DNA of 54,485 nucleotides from Actinomycetes bacterium (GTDB taxonomy: Bacteria > Actinomycetota > Actinomycetes > Mycobacteriales > Mycobacteriaceae), in the NCBI GenBank assembly GCA_029780675.1, contig JAKOYE010000093.1, positions 1 to 54,485 of the forward strand, given 5' to 3'. The notes under the pieces were generated by a model. That model searched no databases. It saw only the letters and a list, made by a program, of their open reading frames with translations, and had not been told where the DNA came from. A program made the position numbers and the translations under genes. Shown here in pieces: positions 7,837 through 14,713 of this stretch; position 1 is the stretch's first letter, and the number at the start of each line of letters is the position of its first letter.

Positions 7837-8700
7837 TCACCGGTATGCGGTGAGACGGGCGATGACAGCGACTTTCCCGTCGGCGCCGATGGCCCGGGCG
7901 TCGGCGACGGCGGTGTTGCGCCCGGCCCGCAGCACAGATCCCTCATAGAACGATTGTGCGCCGCGGTCGGTCGCCGCGGCGAACGGCCGCAAGAAGTTCA
8001 CCCGGATCGTTCCGGTTCGCAGAGGCTCGGATCGGTCCAGGTTGACCGCAGCGGCGGCCACCAGTTCCAGGCCGGCACCGCTGACCCCGCCGTGCACGAT
8101 GCCGATGAGATTGTTGAGTATCGGGTCCGGACGCTGGTGCAACCGGCAGGACCCGTCGCCGGCGGAGACGGCCTCGACAGACATCAGGTCGGCCAGGGTG
8201 GTGGAGGCCGTCCGGATCAGCGGGTCGGCGCCGCCGCTGACCGGCGCGTCGGGGCCACCGTTGAGCGGCAGGGTGCGCACGGTGCCCACACCGATCACCG
8301 TCCCGGCGTGGGTGAGATCGCACAGCGACAGCAGCGGCGACCCGATCCCGCCGATGCCGCGGGCGCTGGCGATCACCGGTTCGTCGGGTTCCGACAGCAG
8401 GCTCGGGTAGGCATCCGGGGTGAGCTCGACGGTCAGTTCCGAGGACACCGTCCACTGGTCCCCGCCGGTCCGGTAGAAGTTGACCCGGCCGGCGACGTCG
8501 TCCACCAGGATGGCGAGCCCGGCGATGGATGGCTGCCCGGTGAACGGGTTCGTCATTCCGCCGATCGGCATCGACGCGACGAGTTCTCCGGTTCCGGCCC
8601 CGGTTCCGGCACTGAATTCCGCTGTGAGCGTGGTGATTCCGAACCGGTTGACAACCCCGATCGGGGTCTCCGGGTCGGTGAGGTCGAGTCCTGAGATCAT
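7837..8700 (-). CDS. PaaI-type double-hotdog acyl-CoA thioesterase, 287 aa
   Basis: Two tandem hotdog-fold halves. The C-terminal half carries the PaaI-like signature NNLIGIVHGGVSGAGLELVA (active-site region), followed by RTGTIRVNFLRPF and ADARAIGADGKVAVIARL. The N-terminal half is a degenerate repeat of the same fold (MTNPFTGQPSIAGLAILVDD onward). It probably hydrolyses or binds acyl-CoA in the cytosol. The start is ATG at 8700; it overlaps the TetR stop in an ATGA junction, which implies coupled translation. Its place between a TetR gene and two fadE genes suggests it clears CoA esters of the same pathway. Confidence 0.8.
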   Translation of the reverse strand: MISGLDLTDPETPIGVVNRFGITTLTAEFSAGTGAGTGELVASMPIGGMTNPFTGQPSIAGLAILVDDVAGRVNFYRTGGDQWTVSSELTVELTPDAYPSLLSEPDEPVIASARGIGGIGSPLLSLCDLTHAGTVIGVGTVRTLPLNGGPDAPVSGGADPLIRTASTTLADLMSVEAVSAGDGSCRLHQRPDPILNNLIGIVHGGVSGAGLELVAAAAVNLDRSEPLRTGTIRVNFLRPFAAATDRGAQSFYEGSVLRAGRNTAVADARAIGADGKVAVIARLTAYR

Positions 8701-9293
8701 GACGCCGCCACAGTCGAGCGGGACACGAACTGCCGTGCGGTGATCAGGAATTCAAGTTGTCGCGCCACGTCGTCGAGCGGTTCCAGGCTGTGCAGCGAAC
8801 GGCACAGCATCACCGCCCCCTCGAGTGCGGCGATGCTGGTGTGGGCGAGTGCGACCGCGTCGGCAGGGTCGAAACCCTCCCGGACGAACCCTTGGGCGGC
8901 GGCGTCACGCCAGCGACGGAAGATATCGGCGGCAACCGCGGTGAGTTGCTCTTCGTCGGTTCCGGAGCCGATGGCCGCAGCCAGCACCGGGCTGCCGGCG
9001 GTGTAGTCACTGGAGATCAGGGCTTCGCGCCACAACGCGGCGAACCGGCGCAGCAGTGCGGTGCCGTCACCGCTGGCCGCGGACTCGATCGCGGCGGTGA
9101 TCTCCTCGCCGGCGAATTGCAGGGCCTCCCGCAGCAATTGGGCCCGGCCGCCGGGGAAGTGGTGATACACCGAACCACGCGGACATCCGCTGCGGGCCAG
9201 CACGGCGTCGATGGTCACTCCGGCCGTGCCGCCCTCCTGCAGCAGGGTGGCAGCGGTGGCCAGCATGGTGGTCCGGGTGGTTCGCCGGGACAT
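8697..9293 (-). CDS. TetR-family transcriptional regulator, 198 aa
   Basis: N-terminal helix-turn-helix: ATAATLLQEGGTAGVTIDAVLARSGCPRGSVYHHFPGGRAQLLREAL, the TetR_N hallmark with Y-H-F after the recognition helix. The C-terminal helical part (residues ~80-198) is the ligand/dimer domain. The start ATG 9293 abuts the stop of a 49-aa gene (9294-9296), and its own stop overlaps the thioesterase start. It is probably a local autorepressor that uses the palindromes at 9459-9474 and 9589-9604 and responds to an acyl-CoA; both points are inference from position and symmetry. Confidence 0.92.
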   Translation of the reverse strand: MSRRTTRTTMLATAATLLQEGGTAGVTIDAVLARSGCPRGSVYHHFPGGRAQLLREALQFAGEEITAAIESAASGDGTALLRRFAALWREALISSDYTAGSPVLAAAIGSGTDEEQLTAVAADIFRRWRDAAAQGFVREGFDPADAVALAHTSIAALEGAVMLCRSLHSLEPLDDVARQLEFLITARQFVSRSTVAAS

Positions 9294-9443
9294 TCAGCGC
9301 GCCCCGGACTGACGGCCGATGCCGAGCAGGTGCCGCCGCTTCTCGGCCCACCGCACGATTCGGCAGCCGACGAAGTTCACTTCGACCGCCCACTGCGGGA
9401 CCGGGGCGGCCACCTCGGTGGCCGGTTCGGTGACGCTTTGCAT
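9294..9443 (-). CDS. small uncharacterised protein, 49 aa, leader gene of the TetR operon
   Basis: The frame MQSVTEPATEVAAPVPQW continues to LLGIGRQSGAR and is closed by a TGA that directly touches the TetR ATG. The ATG at 9443 is preceded by a good ribosome-binding site (GGAGG, 6 bp spacing), while upstream ATGs in the frame fall inside the operator. The C-terminal half is basic (RIVRWAEKRRHLLG) and could be amphipathic. No known family is recognised. It is the first gene of the leftward operon, so it may be a small cofactor or translation-coupling leader. Confidence 0.55.
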   Translation of the reverse strand: MQSVTEPATEVAAPVPQWAVEVNFVGCRIVRWAEKRRHLLGIGRQSGAR

Positions 9444-9453
9444 GGCTGCCTCC

Positions 9454-9475
9454 ATAACTATGGTTATCACCATAG
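9454..9475. promoter_or_regulatory. palindromic operator candidate O1 (TATGGT-TATC-ACCATA)
   Basis: CTATGGT (9458-9464) and ACCATAG (9469-9475) are perfect 7-bp arms around TATC. An overlapping palindrome ATAAC-TATG-GTTAT covers 9454-9467. It lies immediately upstream of the GGAGG/ATG of the 49-aa gene that heads the TetR operon, which is the usual place for a TetR autoregulatory site. Confidence 0.7.
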
Positions 9476-9588
9476 ATTTCCCGGGTTGGGCGTGCAATGC
9501 CACGCTGCCAATTGCAGGCGGATGCCAGGTTAAGGCGGGATGACGGCCTGGTAACAGTGGTCGACGACCAGCGCCTTTCTGCGCTTTG

Positions 9589-9604
9589 TATGATCCGAAT
9601 CATA
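9589..9604. promoter_or_regulatory. palindromic operator candidate O2 (TATGAT-CCGA-ATCATA)
   Basis: Perfect 6-bp arms around a 4-bp spacer, 36 bp upstream of the maoC start at 9640. It has the same design as O1 (TATGRT-N4-AYCATA), 130 bp away, so one dimeric regulator could bind both and control the two divergent units. Confidence 0.65.
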
Positions 9605-9639
9605 GTTACTGTCCGCACGCCGCCTCCGGAGGTCACACC

Positions 9640-10095
9640 ATGAAGGTCATCTCGTCCATCGATGACGCCCAGTCCCTGGTCGGTACCGAACTCGGGGTGG
9701 GCAATTGGGTGACCATAGACCAGCAGCGGGTCAACGACTTCGCCGACGTCACCGGCGACCACCAGTGGATTCACGTCGACGTCGAACGGGCCAAGAAGGA
9801 AAGCCCCTATCGGGCGCCGATTGCGCACGGGTTTCTCACCCTGTCGCTCATTCCGGCGCTGAGCAAGGACAACTTCCGGATCGAGAACGCCACATTGGTC
9901 ATCAATTACGGGCTGAACAAGGTGCGTTTCCTCAACGCCGTTCCGGTGGACAGCCGCATCCGGGTGCGCTCGGAGTTGATCGAGGTCAAAGCCTCGGACA
10001 GCACGGCCGACCTGACGGTGCGGCACACCGTGGAGATCGACGGTGTTGAGAAGCCGGCCGCGGTGGCCGAGATGATCGCGCGGGTGTTGTTCTAG
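9640..10095 (+). CDS. MaoC-like (R)-specific enoyl-CoA hydratase, HtdZ/Rv0130-like, 151 aa
   Basis: Single-hotdog hydratase-2 family enzyme. Catalytic motif: FADVTGDHQWIHVD (Asp/His pair) with YRAPIAHGFLTLSLIP, then INYGLNKVRFLNAVPV. Length and motifs match Rv0130 (HtdZ) type dehydratases, which hydrate trans-2-enoyl-CoA or dehydrate 3-hydroxyacyl esters. The start is ATG 9640 with a GGAGG ribosome-binding site about 7 bp upstream; the upstream in-frame ATG at 9586 lacks one and would overlap O2. It is divergent from the TetR-fadE operon and probably shares its regulator. Confidence 0.9.
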   Translation: MKVISSIDDAQSLVGTELGVGNWVTIDQQRVNDFADVTGDHQWIHVDVERAKKESPYRAPIAHGFLTLSLIPALSKDNFRIENATLVINYGLNKVRFLNAVPVDSRIRVRSELIEVKASDSTADLTVRHTVEIDGVEKPAAVAEMIARVLF

Positions 10096-10122
10096 CGAAA
10101 CGGAGTTCTGCCACACCCGGTC

Positions 10123-10177
10123 TTGCACTGTGGCGCCGGTGGTGCAAAGAGTTGCACAGTGGCGCCAGTGGCGCCAA
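10123..10177. promoter_or_regulatory. duplicated GTTGCAC/GGCGCC operator-like repeats before vapB
   Basis: Two imperfect direct copies with a 29-bp period: 10123-10147 and 10152-10177, both TTGCAC-N-GTGGCGCC-N-GTGG. The first copy also has TTGCAC (10123) facing GTGCAA (10142), and three GGCGCC half-sites occur (10132, 10161, 10170). The block ends 10 bp before the antitoxin ATG, as expected for autoregulation by a VapBC complex. Confidence 0.6.
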
Positions 10178-10186
10178 AGTGGAGGC

Positions 10187-10417
10187 ATGACCAGCGTGCA
10201 GATCAAGGACGTGCCGGAAGAGACCCACGCGGTGCTACGGCAACGCGCGGCGCGTGCGCACCAGTCGCTCCAGGAGTATCTGCGCAGTCGGTTGATCCAG
10301 GAGGCGGCGACGCCGACCTTGGACGAGGTTCTGGAACGGGCCGGGGGACGCTCGGGCGGATCTGTGTCCCTCTCGGCTGCGGTGGAGGCGGTCCGGGGCG
10401 ACCGTGATCGTCGTTGA
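10187..10417 (+). CDS. vapB: VapB/FitA-type antitoxin, 76 aa
   Basis: Short N-terminal ribbon-helix-helix: MTSVQIKDVPEETHAVLRQR followed by AARAHQSLQEYLRSRLI, the FitA-like/Arc form of VapB antitoxins. The C-terminal 30 residues (LERAGGRSGGSVSLSAAVEAVRGDRD) would be the toxin-binding tail. The ATG at 10187 has GGAGG only 1 bp upstream, so initiation may be leaderless or start at another spacing. The 3' end overlaps the vapC GTG by 14 bp, the usual coupling in such pairs. Role: neutralise VapC and repress the operon. Confidence 0.88.
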   Translation: MTSVQIKDVPEETHAVLRQRAARAHQSLQEYLRSRLIQEAATPTLDEVLERAGGRSGGSVSLSAAVEAVRGDRDRR

Positions 10418-10799
10418 CGCCAGCGTGCTGGCGGTCGCGCTGGGTGACGACGGCCCGGACGGGGCCGTTGCCCGGGCCGCCCTTGCCGGTGAGACACTCG
10501 CCGCGCCGCAACTGATCGATCTGGAGGTGCTGTCGGTGTGGCGTCGGCACGTGTCAGGCGGGCTCATGACGCCGGATCGGGCGGAGGCGGCCGTGTCGGA
10601 CCTGTTCTCGCTGCCGATTCGGCGGGCATCCCACCAGCACCTGATCGGACGCTGCTGGGAACTGCGGCAGACGATCACGGTCTACGATGCGGCCTACGTC
10701 GCGCTGGCTGAGGCCCTCAGCGTCCCCCTGCTCACCGGGGACGCGAGGCTGTCTCGAGCGCCCGGGGTGCGCTGCCGGGTCGATCTGCTCGGCGGTTAG
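10404..10799 (+). CDS. vapC: VapC-family PIN-domain ribonuclease toxin, 131 aa
   Basis: PIN-domain metal-dependent RNase. The acidic residues are in place: Asp5 (MIVVDAS), Glu41 (LIDLEVLS), Asp95 (TVYDAAYVALAE) and Asp113 (LLTGDARL). The start is GTG 10404, overlapping vapB. The target RNA cannot be predicted; VapC toxins usually cut tRNA or the sarcin-ricin loop of 23S rRNA. It differs in position from the M. tuberculosis VapBC24 pair, which lies next to Rv0238, so this is probably an independently acquired pair. Confidence 0.92.
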   Translation: MIVVDASVLAVALGDDGPDGAVARAALAGETLAAPQLIDLEVLSVWRRHVSGGLMTPDRAEAAVSDLFSLPIRRASHQHLIGRCWELRQTITVYDAAYVALAEALSVPLLTGDARLSRAPGVRCRVDLLGG

Positions 10800-10821
10800 C
10801 TCCCGAACTGACCGCCGGCGC

Positions 10822-12294
10822 TCAGAGCTTCGGGGAGTACCCGAACGGCAGCAGCACACTCTTGTGCTCGACGTACTCCTCGATCCCCTCCGGTCCGTTC
10901 TCGCGACCGATGCCGGAGTTCTTGTAGCCGCCGAACGGCGCGCCCGGATCGAAGGCGTACATGTTGACCGCGTACGTGCCGGTGCGGATTCTCGAGGCGA
11001 TCTCGACGGCCTTGTCGAAGTTCGTCGTCCACACACTGCCGGCCAGTCCGTACGGGGAGTCGTTGGCGATCCGCACCGCGTCCTCCTCGTCCTCGTACGG
11101 GATCACCGCGAGCACCGGGCCGAAGATCTCCTCCTGGGCGATGGTCATCGAGTTGTCGACGTCGGCGAACACCGTCGGCTGCACGTAATAGCCGCTGTCC
11201 AGCCCGTCGGGCCGCCCGCCGCCGGTGACCAGCCGCGCGCCCTCCTGCCGGCCCTTGGCGATGTAGCCCTCCACCCGCTCCCGCTGCTTCTCGGTGATCA
11301 GCGGGCCGATCATCGCGCCGGGGGAGTCCGGCAGTCCGACCGGCATCGCGGCCACGCCCGCACCGATCTTGGCCACGATCTCCTCGTAGCGCGACCGCGG
11401 CGCCAGGATGCGGGTCTGCGCCACGCAGGCCTGCCCGGTGTTCATCAGCCCGGCGAACAGCAGCATCGGCAGGGTGGAGTCCAGGTCGGCGTCCTCGAGG
11501 ATGATCGCCGCCGATTTCCCGCCGAGTTCCAGCGTGCACGGTTTGAGCTTCTCGGCGGCCAGTCGGCCGACCTCCTTGCCGACCGCCGAACTGCCGGTGA
11601 AGGTGTACTTGTCGACGTGGGGATTGGCGGTCAGCGCGCGGCCGGTCTCGGCGCCGCCGGGCACCACCGACAGCACACCCTCGGGAAGACCGGCCTCGGC
11701 GAACGACTCGGCCAGGGCGTTGACGCTCAGCGGGGTCTCGGCAGCCGGCTTGAGCACCACCGTGCACCCGGCGAGCAGTGCCGGGCCCAGCTTGTTGCAG
11801 GCCAGGAACAGCGGCACGTTCCAGGCCGCCACCGCTCCCACCACGCCGATCGGTTCCCGCAGTACCAGGGTCTGGCCGTAGAGGCCGTCGCGAACGTCCT
11901 TCCAGGTGAACTTGTCCGCGGCGGTGGCGTAGTAGTTCAGCCCGGACACCGCCGCCCCGTACTGCACCATGTCGACGATCATCTGGGGCTGACCGGTCTC
12001 GGCCTTGAGTAGGAACTTGAACAGGTCGGCGCGTTCGGTGATGAGCTTGACGGCGTTGGCGATCACACCCTGGCGCTCCTGCGGGGTCATCCGCGGCCAC
12101 GGCCCCTCGTCGAAGGCCCGGCGGGCGGCCGCGCAGGCGGCGTCGACATCGGCGGCCGCCGCCAACGGGACCTTGCCGACGTACTCTCCGGTTGCCGGGG
12201 AACGCACCTCGATCACCTCGGAGGTCGACGGCGCAACCCAGGCACCGCCGATGAAGAGCGTGTCGTACTCGGTCTTGTAGGCCGTCTGCGTCAT
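10822..12294 (-). CDS. NAD(P)+-dependent aldehyde dehydrogenase, Rv0223c-like, 490 aa
   Basis: Oxidises an aldehyde to the acid. Family features: IGGAWVAPSTSEVIEVRSPATGE at the start, WNVPLFLACNKLGPALLAG, the cofactor/Glu motif LELGGKSAAII, catalytic Cys in MNTGQACVAQTRI, and EIFGPVLAVIPYEDEEDAVRIANDSPYGLAGSVW. ATG 12294 (MTQTAYKTEY) is preferred to the upstream GTG 12312; neither has a strong ribosome-binding site. It lies 55 bp downstream of the methyltransferase gene, the order seen for Rv0224c-Rv0223c. The physiological aldehyde is unknown. Confidence 0.92.
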   Translation of the reverse strand: MTQTAYKTEYDTLFIGGAWVAPSTSEVIEVRSPATGEYVGKVPLAAAADVDAACAAARRAFDEGPWPRMTPQERQGVIANAVKLITERADLFKFLLKAETGQPQMIVDMVQYGAAVSGLNYYATAADKFTWKDVRDGLYGQTLVLREPIGVVGAVAAWNVPLFLACNKLGPALLAGCTVVLKPAAETPLSVNALAESFAEAGLPEGVLSVVPGGAETGRALTANPHVDKYTFTGSSAVGKEVGRLAAEKLKPCTLELGGKSAAIILEDADLDSTLPMLLFAGLMNTGQACVAQTRILAPRSRYEEIVAKIGAGVAAMPVGLPDSPGAMIGPLITEKQRERVEGYIAKGRQEGARLVTGGGRPDGLDSGYYVQPTVFADVDNSMTIAQEEIFGPVLAVIPYEDEEDAVRIANDSPYGLAGSVWTTNFDKAVEIASRIRTGTYAVNMYAFDPGAPFGGYKNSGIGRENGPEGIEEYVEHKSVLLPFGYSPKL

Positions 12295-12349
12295 GAGGCT
12301 CACAGTACCCACACCCGACCGGCCGGAACAGGTTCCAGTTCGGCGCCGC

Positions 12350-13114
12350 TCAGGGCGCCAGCACCAGCACCAGGTTGCTCACCAGCACTTCCCGCAGTCC
12401 GGGCACCGAGGTCAACGGCCAGGCCCATCGCGGGTGGTAGCGCGGGAACGCCGCCACCGGTAGGCCGGTCGAGGCGGCCCAGCGCAGCCCGGCGGCGGCC
12501 GAGACCGCGAACAGTGACGACCCGTAGTTGTTCTTCGGCGGGTGCCCGTGCCGGCGGGTGTAGCGGCGCGCCGCCCGGGCCCCGCCGAGGTAATGCCACA
12601 GGCCGGTTTCGTGGCCGCCGAACGGGCCCAACCACACGGTGTAGGACAGCACCACCAGCCCGCCCGGGCGGGTCACCCGCAGCATCTCCGCCCCCAACCG
12701 CCACGGCTCGGCGACGTGCTCAGCCACATTGGAGGACAGGCACACATCCACGCTGGCGTCGGCGAACGGAAGCGCCAACCCGGAGGCCCGCACGAAACGG
12801 CCCGGCCCGCCGGCGCCGACCCGGCCGGCGGCGTGCATCTCGGTGGGATCCGGTTCGACACCGACATACCGCCAGCCCGAGTTGGTGAAGGCGGTCGCGA
12901 AGTACCCCGGACCGCCGCCGACGTCGAGCAGGATGCGGTCCGCGTGTGCGGACCCGGTCCGGGCGGCCCACAGATCGGACACCATCGCCGCGGTGTCCTC
13001 GGCCAGGGGACCGTAGAACAGGTCGGGAGCGGACTGCTCGAAGCGGAACGAGCGCAACAGTCGCACCGAACGGTTCAGGGTCGCCCGGCGGGCGAACAGG
13101 TCGGTGAGCAGCAC
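12350..13114 (-). CDS. SAM-dependent methyltransferase, Rv0224c-like, 254 aa
   Basis: Class I methyltransferase: motif I LLDVGGGPGYFATAF (about residues 62-76), the acidic residue in GVEPDP, then LPFADASVDVCLSSNVAEHV and VLSYTVWLGPFGGHETGLWHYLGG. Length and sequence agree with Rv0224c. Neighbouring genes concern the cell envelope, so a lipid or glycan acceptor is plausible but not shown. It starts at 13114 and is divergent from the glycosyltransferase GTG at 13146, leaving a 31-bp intergenic region for both promoters. Confidence 0.92.
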   Translation of the reverse strand: MLLTDLFARRATLNRSVRLLRSFRFEQSAPDLFYGPLAEDTAAMVSDLWAARTGSAHADRILLDVGGGPGYFATAFTNSGWRYVGVEPDPTEMHAAGRVGAGGPGRFVRASGLALPFADASVDVCLSSNVAEHVAEPWRLGAEMLRVTRPGGLVVLSYTVWLGPFGGHETGLWHYLGGARAARRYTRRHGHPPKNNYGSSLFAVSAAAGLRWAASTGLPVAAFPRYHPRWAWPLTSVPGLREVLVSNLVLVLAP

Positions 13115-13145
13115 CTGTCAGACCCTAACGACTAAACTGCGGGCG

Positions 13146-14303
13146 GTGTCCGGCCCCGTTCGCTCCGTGTTGCTGCTGTGCTGGCGCGACACCGGCCATC
13201 CGCAGGGCGGGGGCAGCGAGACCTATCTGCAGCGCATCGGTGCGTTGCTGGCGGCCTCCGGCGTCGAGGTCACCCTGCGCACCGCCCGTTATCGCGGCGC
13301 GGCCCGGCGCGAGGTGGTCGACGGGGTCCGGGTCAGCCGCGGGGGTGGGCATTACACCGTCTACATCTGGGCGGGTCTGGCGATGGTGGCCGCCCGGGTG
13401 GGGCTCGGACCGTTGCGGCACGTCCGCCCGGACGTGGTCATCGACAGCCAGAACGGGCTGCCGTTCCTGGCCCGGCTGGCCTTCGGCCGCCGCGTCATCG
13501 TTCTGGTGCACCACTGCCATCGCGAGCAGTGGCCGGTCGCCGGCCCCCTGCTCAGCCGGGTCGGCTGGTTCGTCGAATCCTGGCTGTCCCCGCGTCTGCA
13601 CCGGCGCAACCAGTACGTGACGGTGTCGCTGCCGTCGGCCCGTGACCTGACCGAACTGGGAGTCGACGACTCCCGGGTGGCGGTGGTCCGCAACGGGCTG
13701 GATGAGGCGCCCCCTGAGACCCTGACCGCGCCGCGATCACCGCATCCCCGGGTGGTGGTGCTCTCCCGGTTGGTGCCGCACTAGCAGATCGAGGACGCCC
13801 TTGACGCGGTGGCCGCGCTGCGTGGGCGGGTGCCGGGGTTGCATCTCGACATCGTCGGCGGCGGGTGGTGGCTGGACCGGCTGGTGCAACACGCCGCCGA
13901 CCTCGGCATCTCCGATGCGGTCACTTTCTGGGGCCACGTCGACGACACCGCCAAACACGCTGTGGTGCAACGCAGTTGGGTGCACGTGCTGCCGTCCCGT
14001 AAGGAGGGCTGGGGACTGGCCGTCGTCGAAGCGGCCCAGCACGGAGTGCCGACGATCGGCTACCGCGAATCCGGTGGGCTCACCGACTCGGTCATCGACG
14101 GGGTGACCGGGGTCCTGGTCGATGACCACCGCGAACTCGTCGGCTCCCTCGAGCGACTGCTCGCCGATCAGGTGCTGCGCGAGGAACTCGGCGCGAAGGC
14201 CGCCGCCCGCAGTCGGGAGTTCTCCTGGCAGCAGAGCGCGGACGCGATGCGCACCGTGTGCGAGTCGGTACACGACGGACGAAGGGTGAGCGGTGTCCTC
14301 TAA
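13146..14303 (+). pseudogene. GT4-type glycosyltransferase (Rv0225-like) interrupted by an in-frame amber codon
   Basis: The full frame is 386 codons from GTG 13146 to TAA 14303, the size of Rv0225, but codon 213 (13782-13784) is TAG. The first part (212 aa) has the N-terminal Rossmann domain: LLCWRDTGHPQGGGSETYLQRIG. After the stop the same frame continues with QIEDALDAVAAL, then LHLDIVGGGWW, the C-terminal donor site PSRKEGWGLAVVEAAQHG and PTIGYRESGG. The context LVPH-stop-QIEDAL suggests that an AAG Lys was changed to TAG. Both halves have good codon use and no frameshift, so the change is recent, a readthrough case, or a sequencing error. The second half could restart at GTG 13809 but would lack the acceptor domain. 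The 3' end overlaps the next gene by 11 bp. Confidence 0.9.
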
Positions 14304-14697
14304 CCCGGTGTCGCCCGACCCCGTGCGTCCCGGCCTGGTGCAGTACCTCGGCTACTGCTACGGCCGGATCCTGCCCGCGCAGTACGCGGACTGGGTCCGC
14401 CACGACCTCGCCGGTCGCGGTGCGCAGCGGCGCAACTTCGTCCGGGTGACGATCCCCGCCCTGCTGGTGGTGTCGCCGCTGTGGCTGATCCCGACTTCGG
14501 TGGGGATGCACCTGGCGATGTCCGCGCTGCTGCTGGTGCCGTTCGTCTACTTCGCGCACGCGCTGGACAAGATCTGGCGTGCCCACCGGTTGCGTCAGCA
14601 CGGACTCGACCCCGAACTCGTCGACGAAATCCAGCGCCGCCGCGACGCGCTGATCCGCGAGGACTATCAGCGGCGGCACGGTCACCCCCCGGACTGA
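14293..14697 (+). CDS. DUF5313-type membrane protein, 134 aa
   Basis: Small actinobacterial membrane protein. Around residues 55-98 two hydrophobic segments (IPALLVVSPLWLIPTSVGM and MSALLLVPFVYFAHAL) flank a short turn; the C-terminal tail is charged (LVDEIQRRRDALIREDYQRRHG). The GTG start at 14293 overlaps the glycosyltransferase stop, so translation is probably coupled to the second half of that broken gene. The function is unknown. Confidence 0.8.
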   Translation: MSSNPVSPDPVRPGLVQYLGYCYGRILPAQYADWVRHDLAGRGAQRRNFVRVTIPALLVVSPLWLIPTSVGMHLAMSALLLVPFVYFAHALDKIWRAHRLRQHGLDPELVDEIQRRRDALIREDYQRRHGHPPD

Positions 14698-14713
14698 AGA
14701 CGGTTCCGGCGGG

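Noticed and set aside
10123..10177. Direct repeats upstream of vapB as a small CRISPR array
   Set aside because: Only two copies, almost no spacer, and no cas genes; operator repeats fit better.
13809..14303. An independent 164-aa gene after the amber codon
   Set aside because: It is the C-terminal glycosyltransferase domain in the same frame as the first part, so it is treated as part of one interrupted gene.
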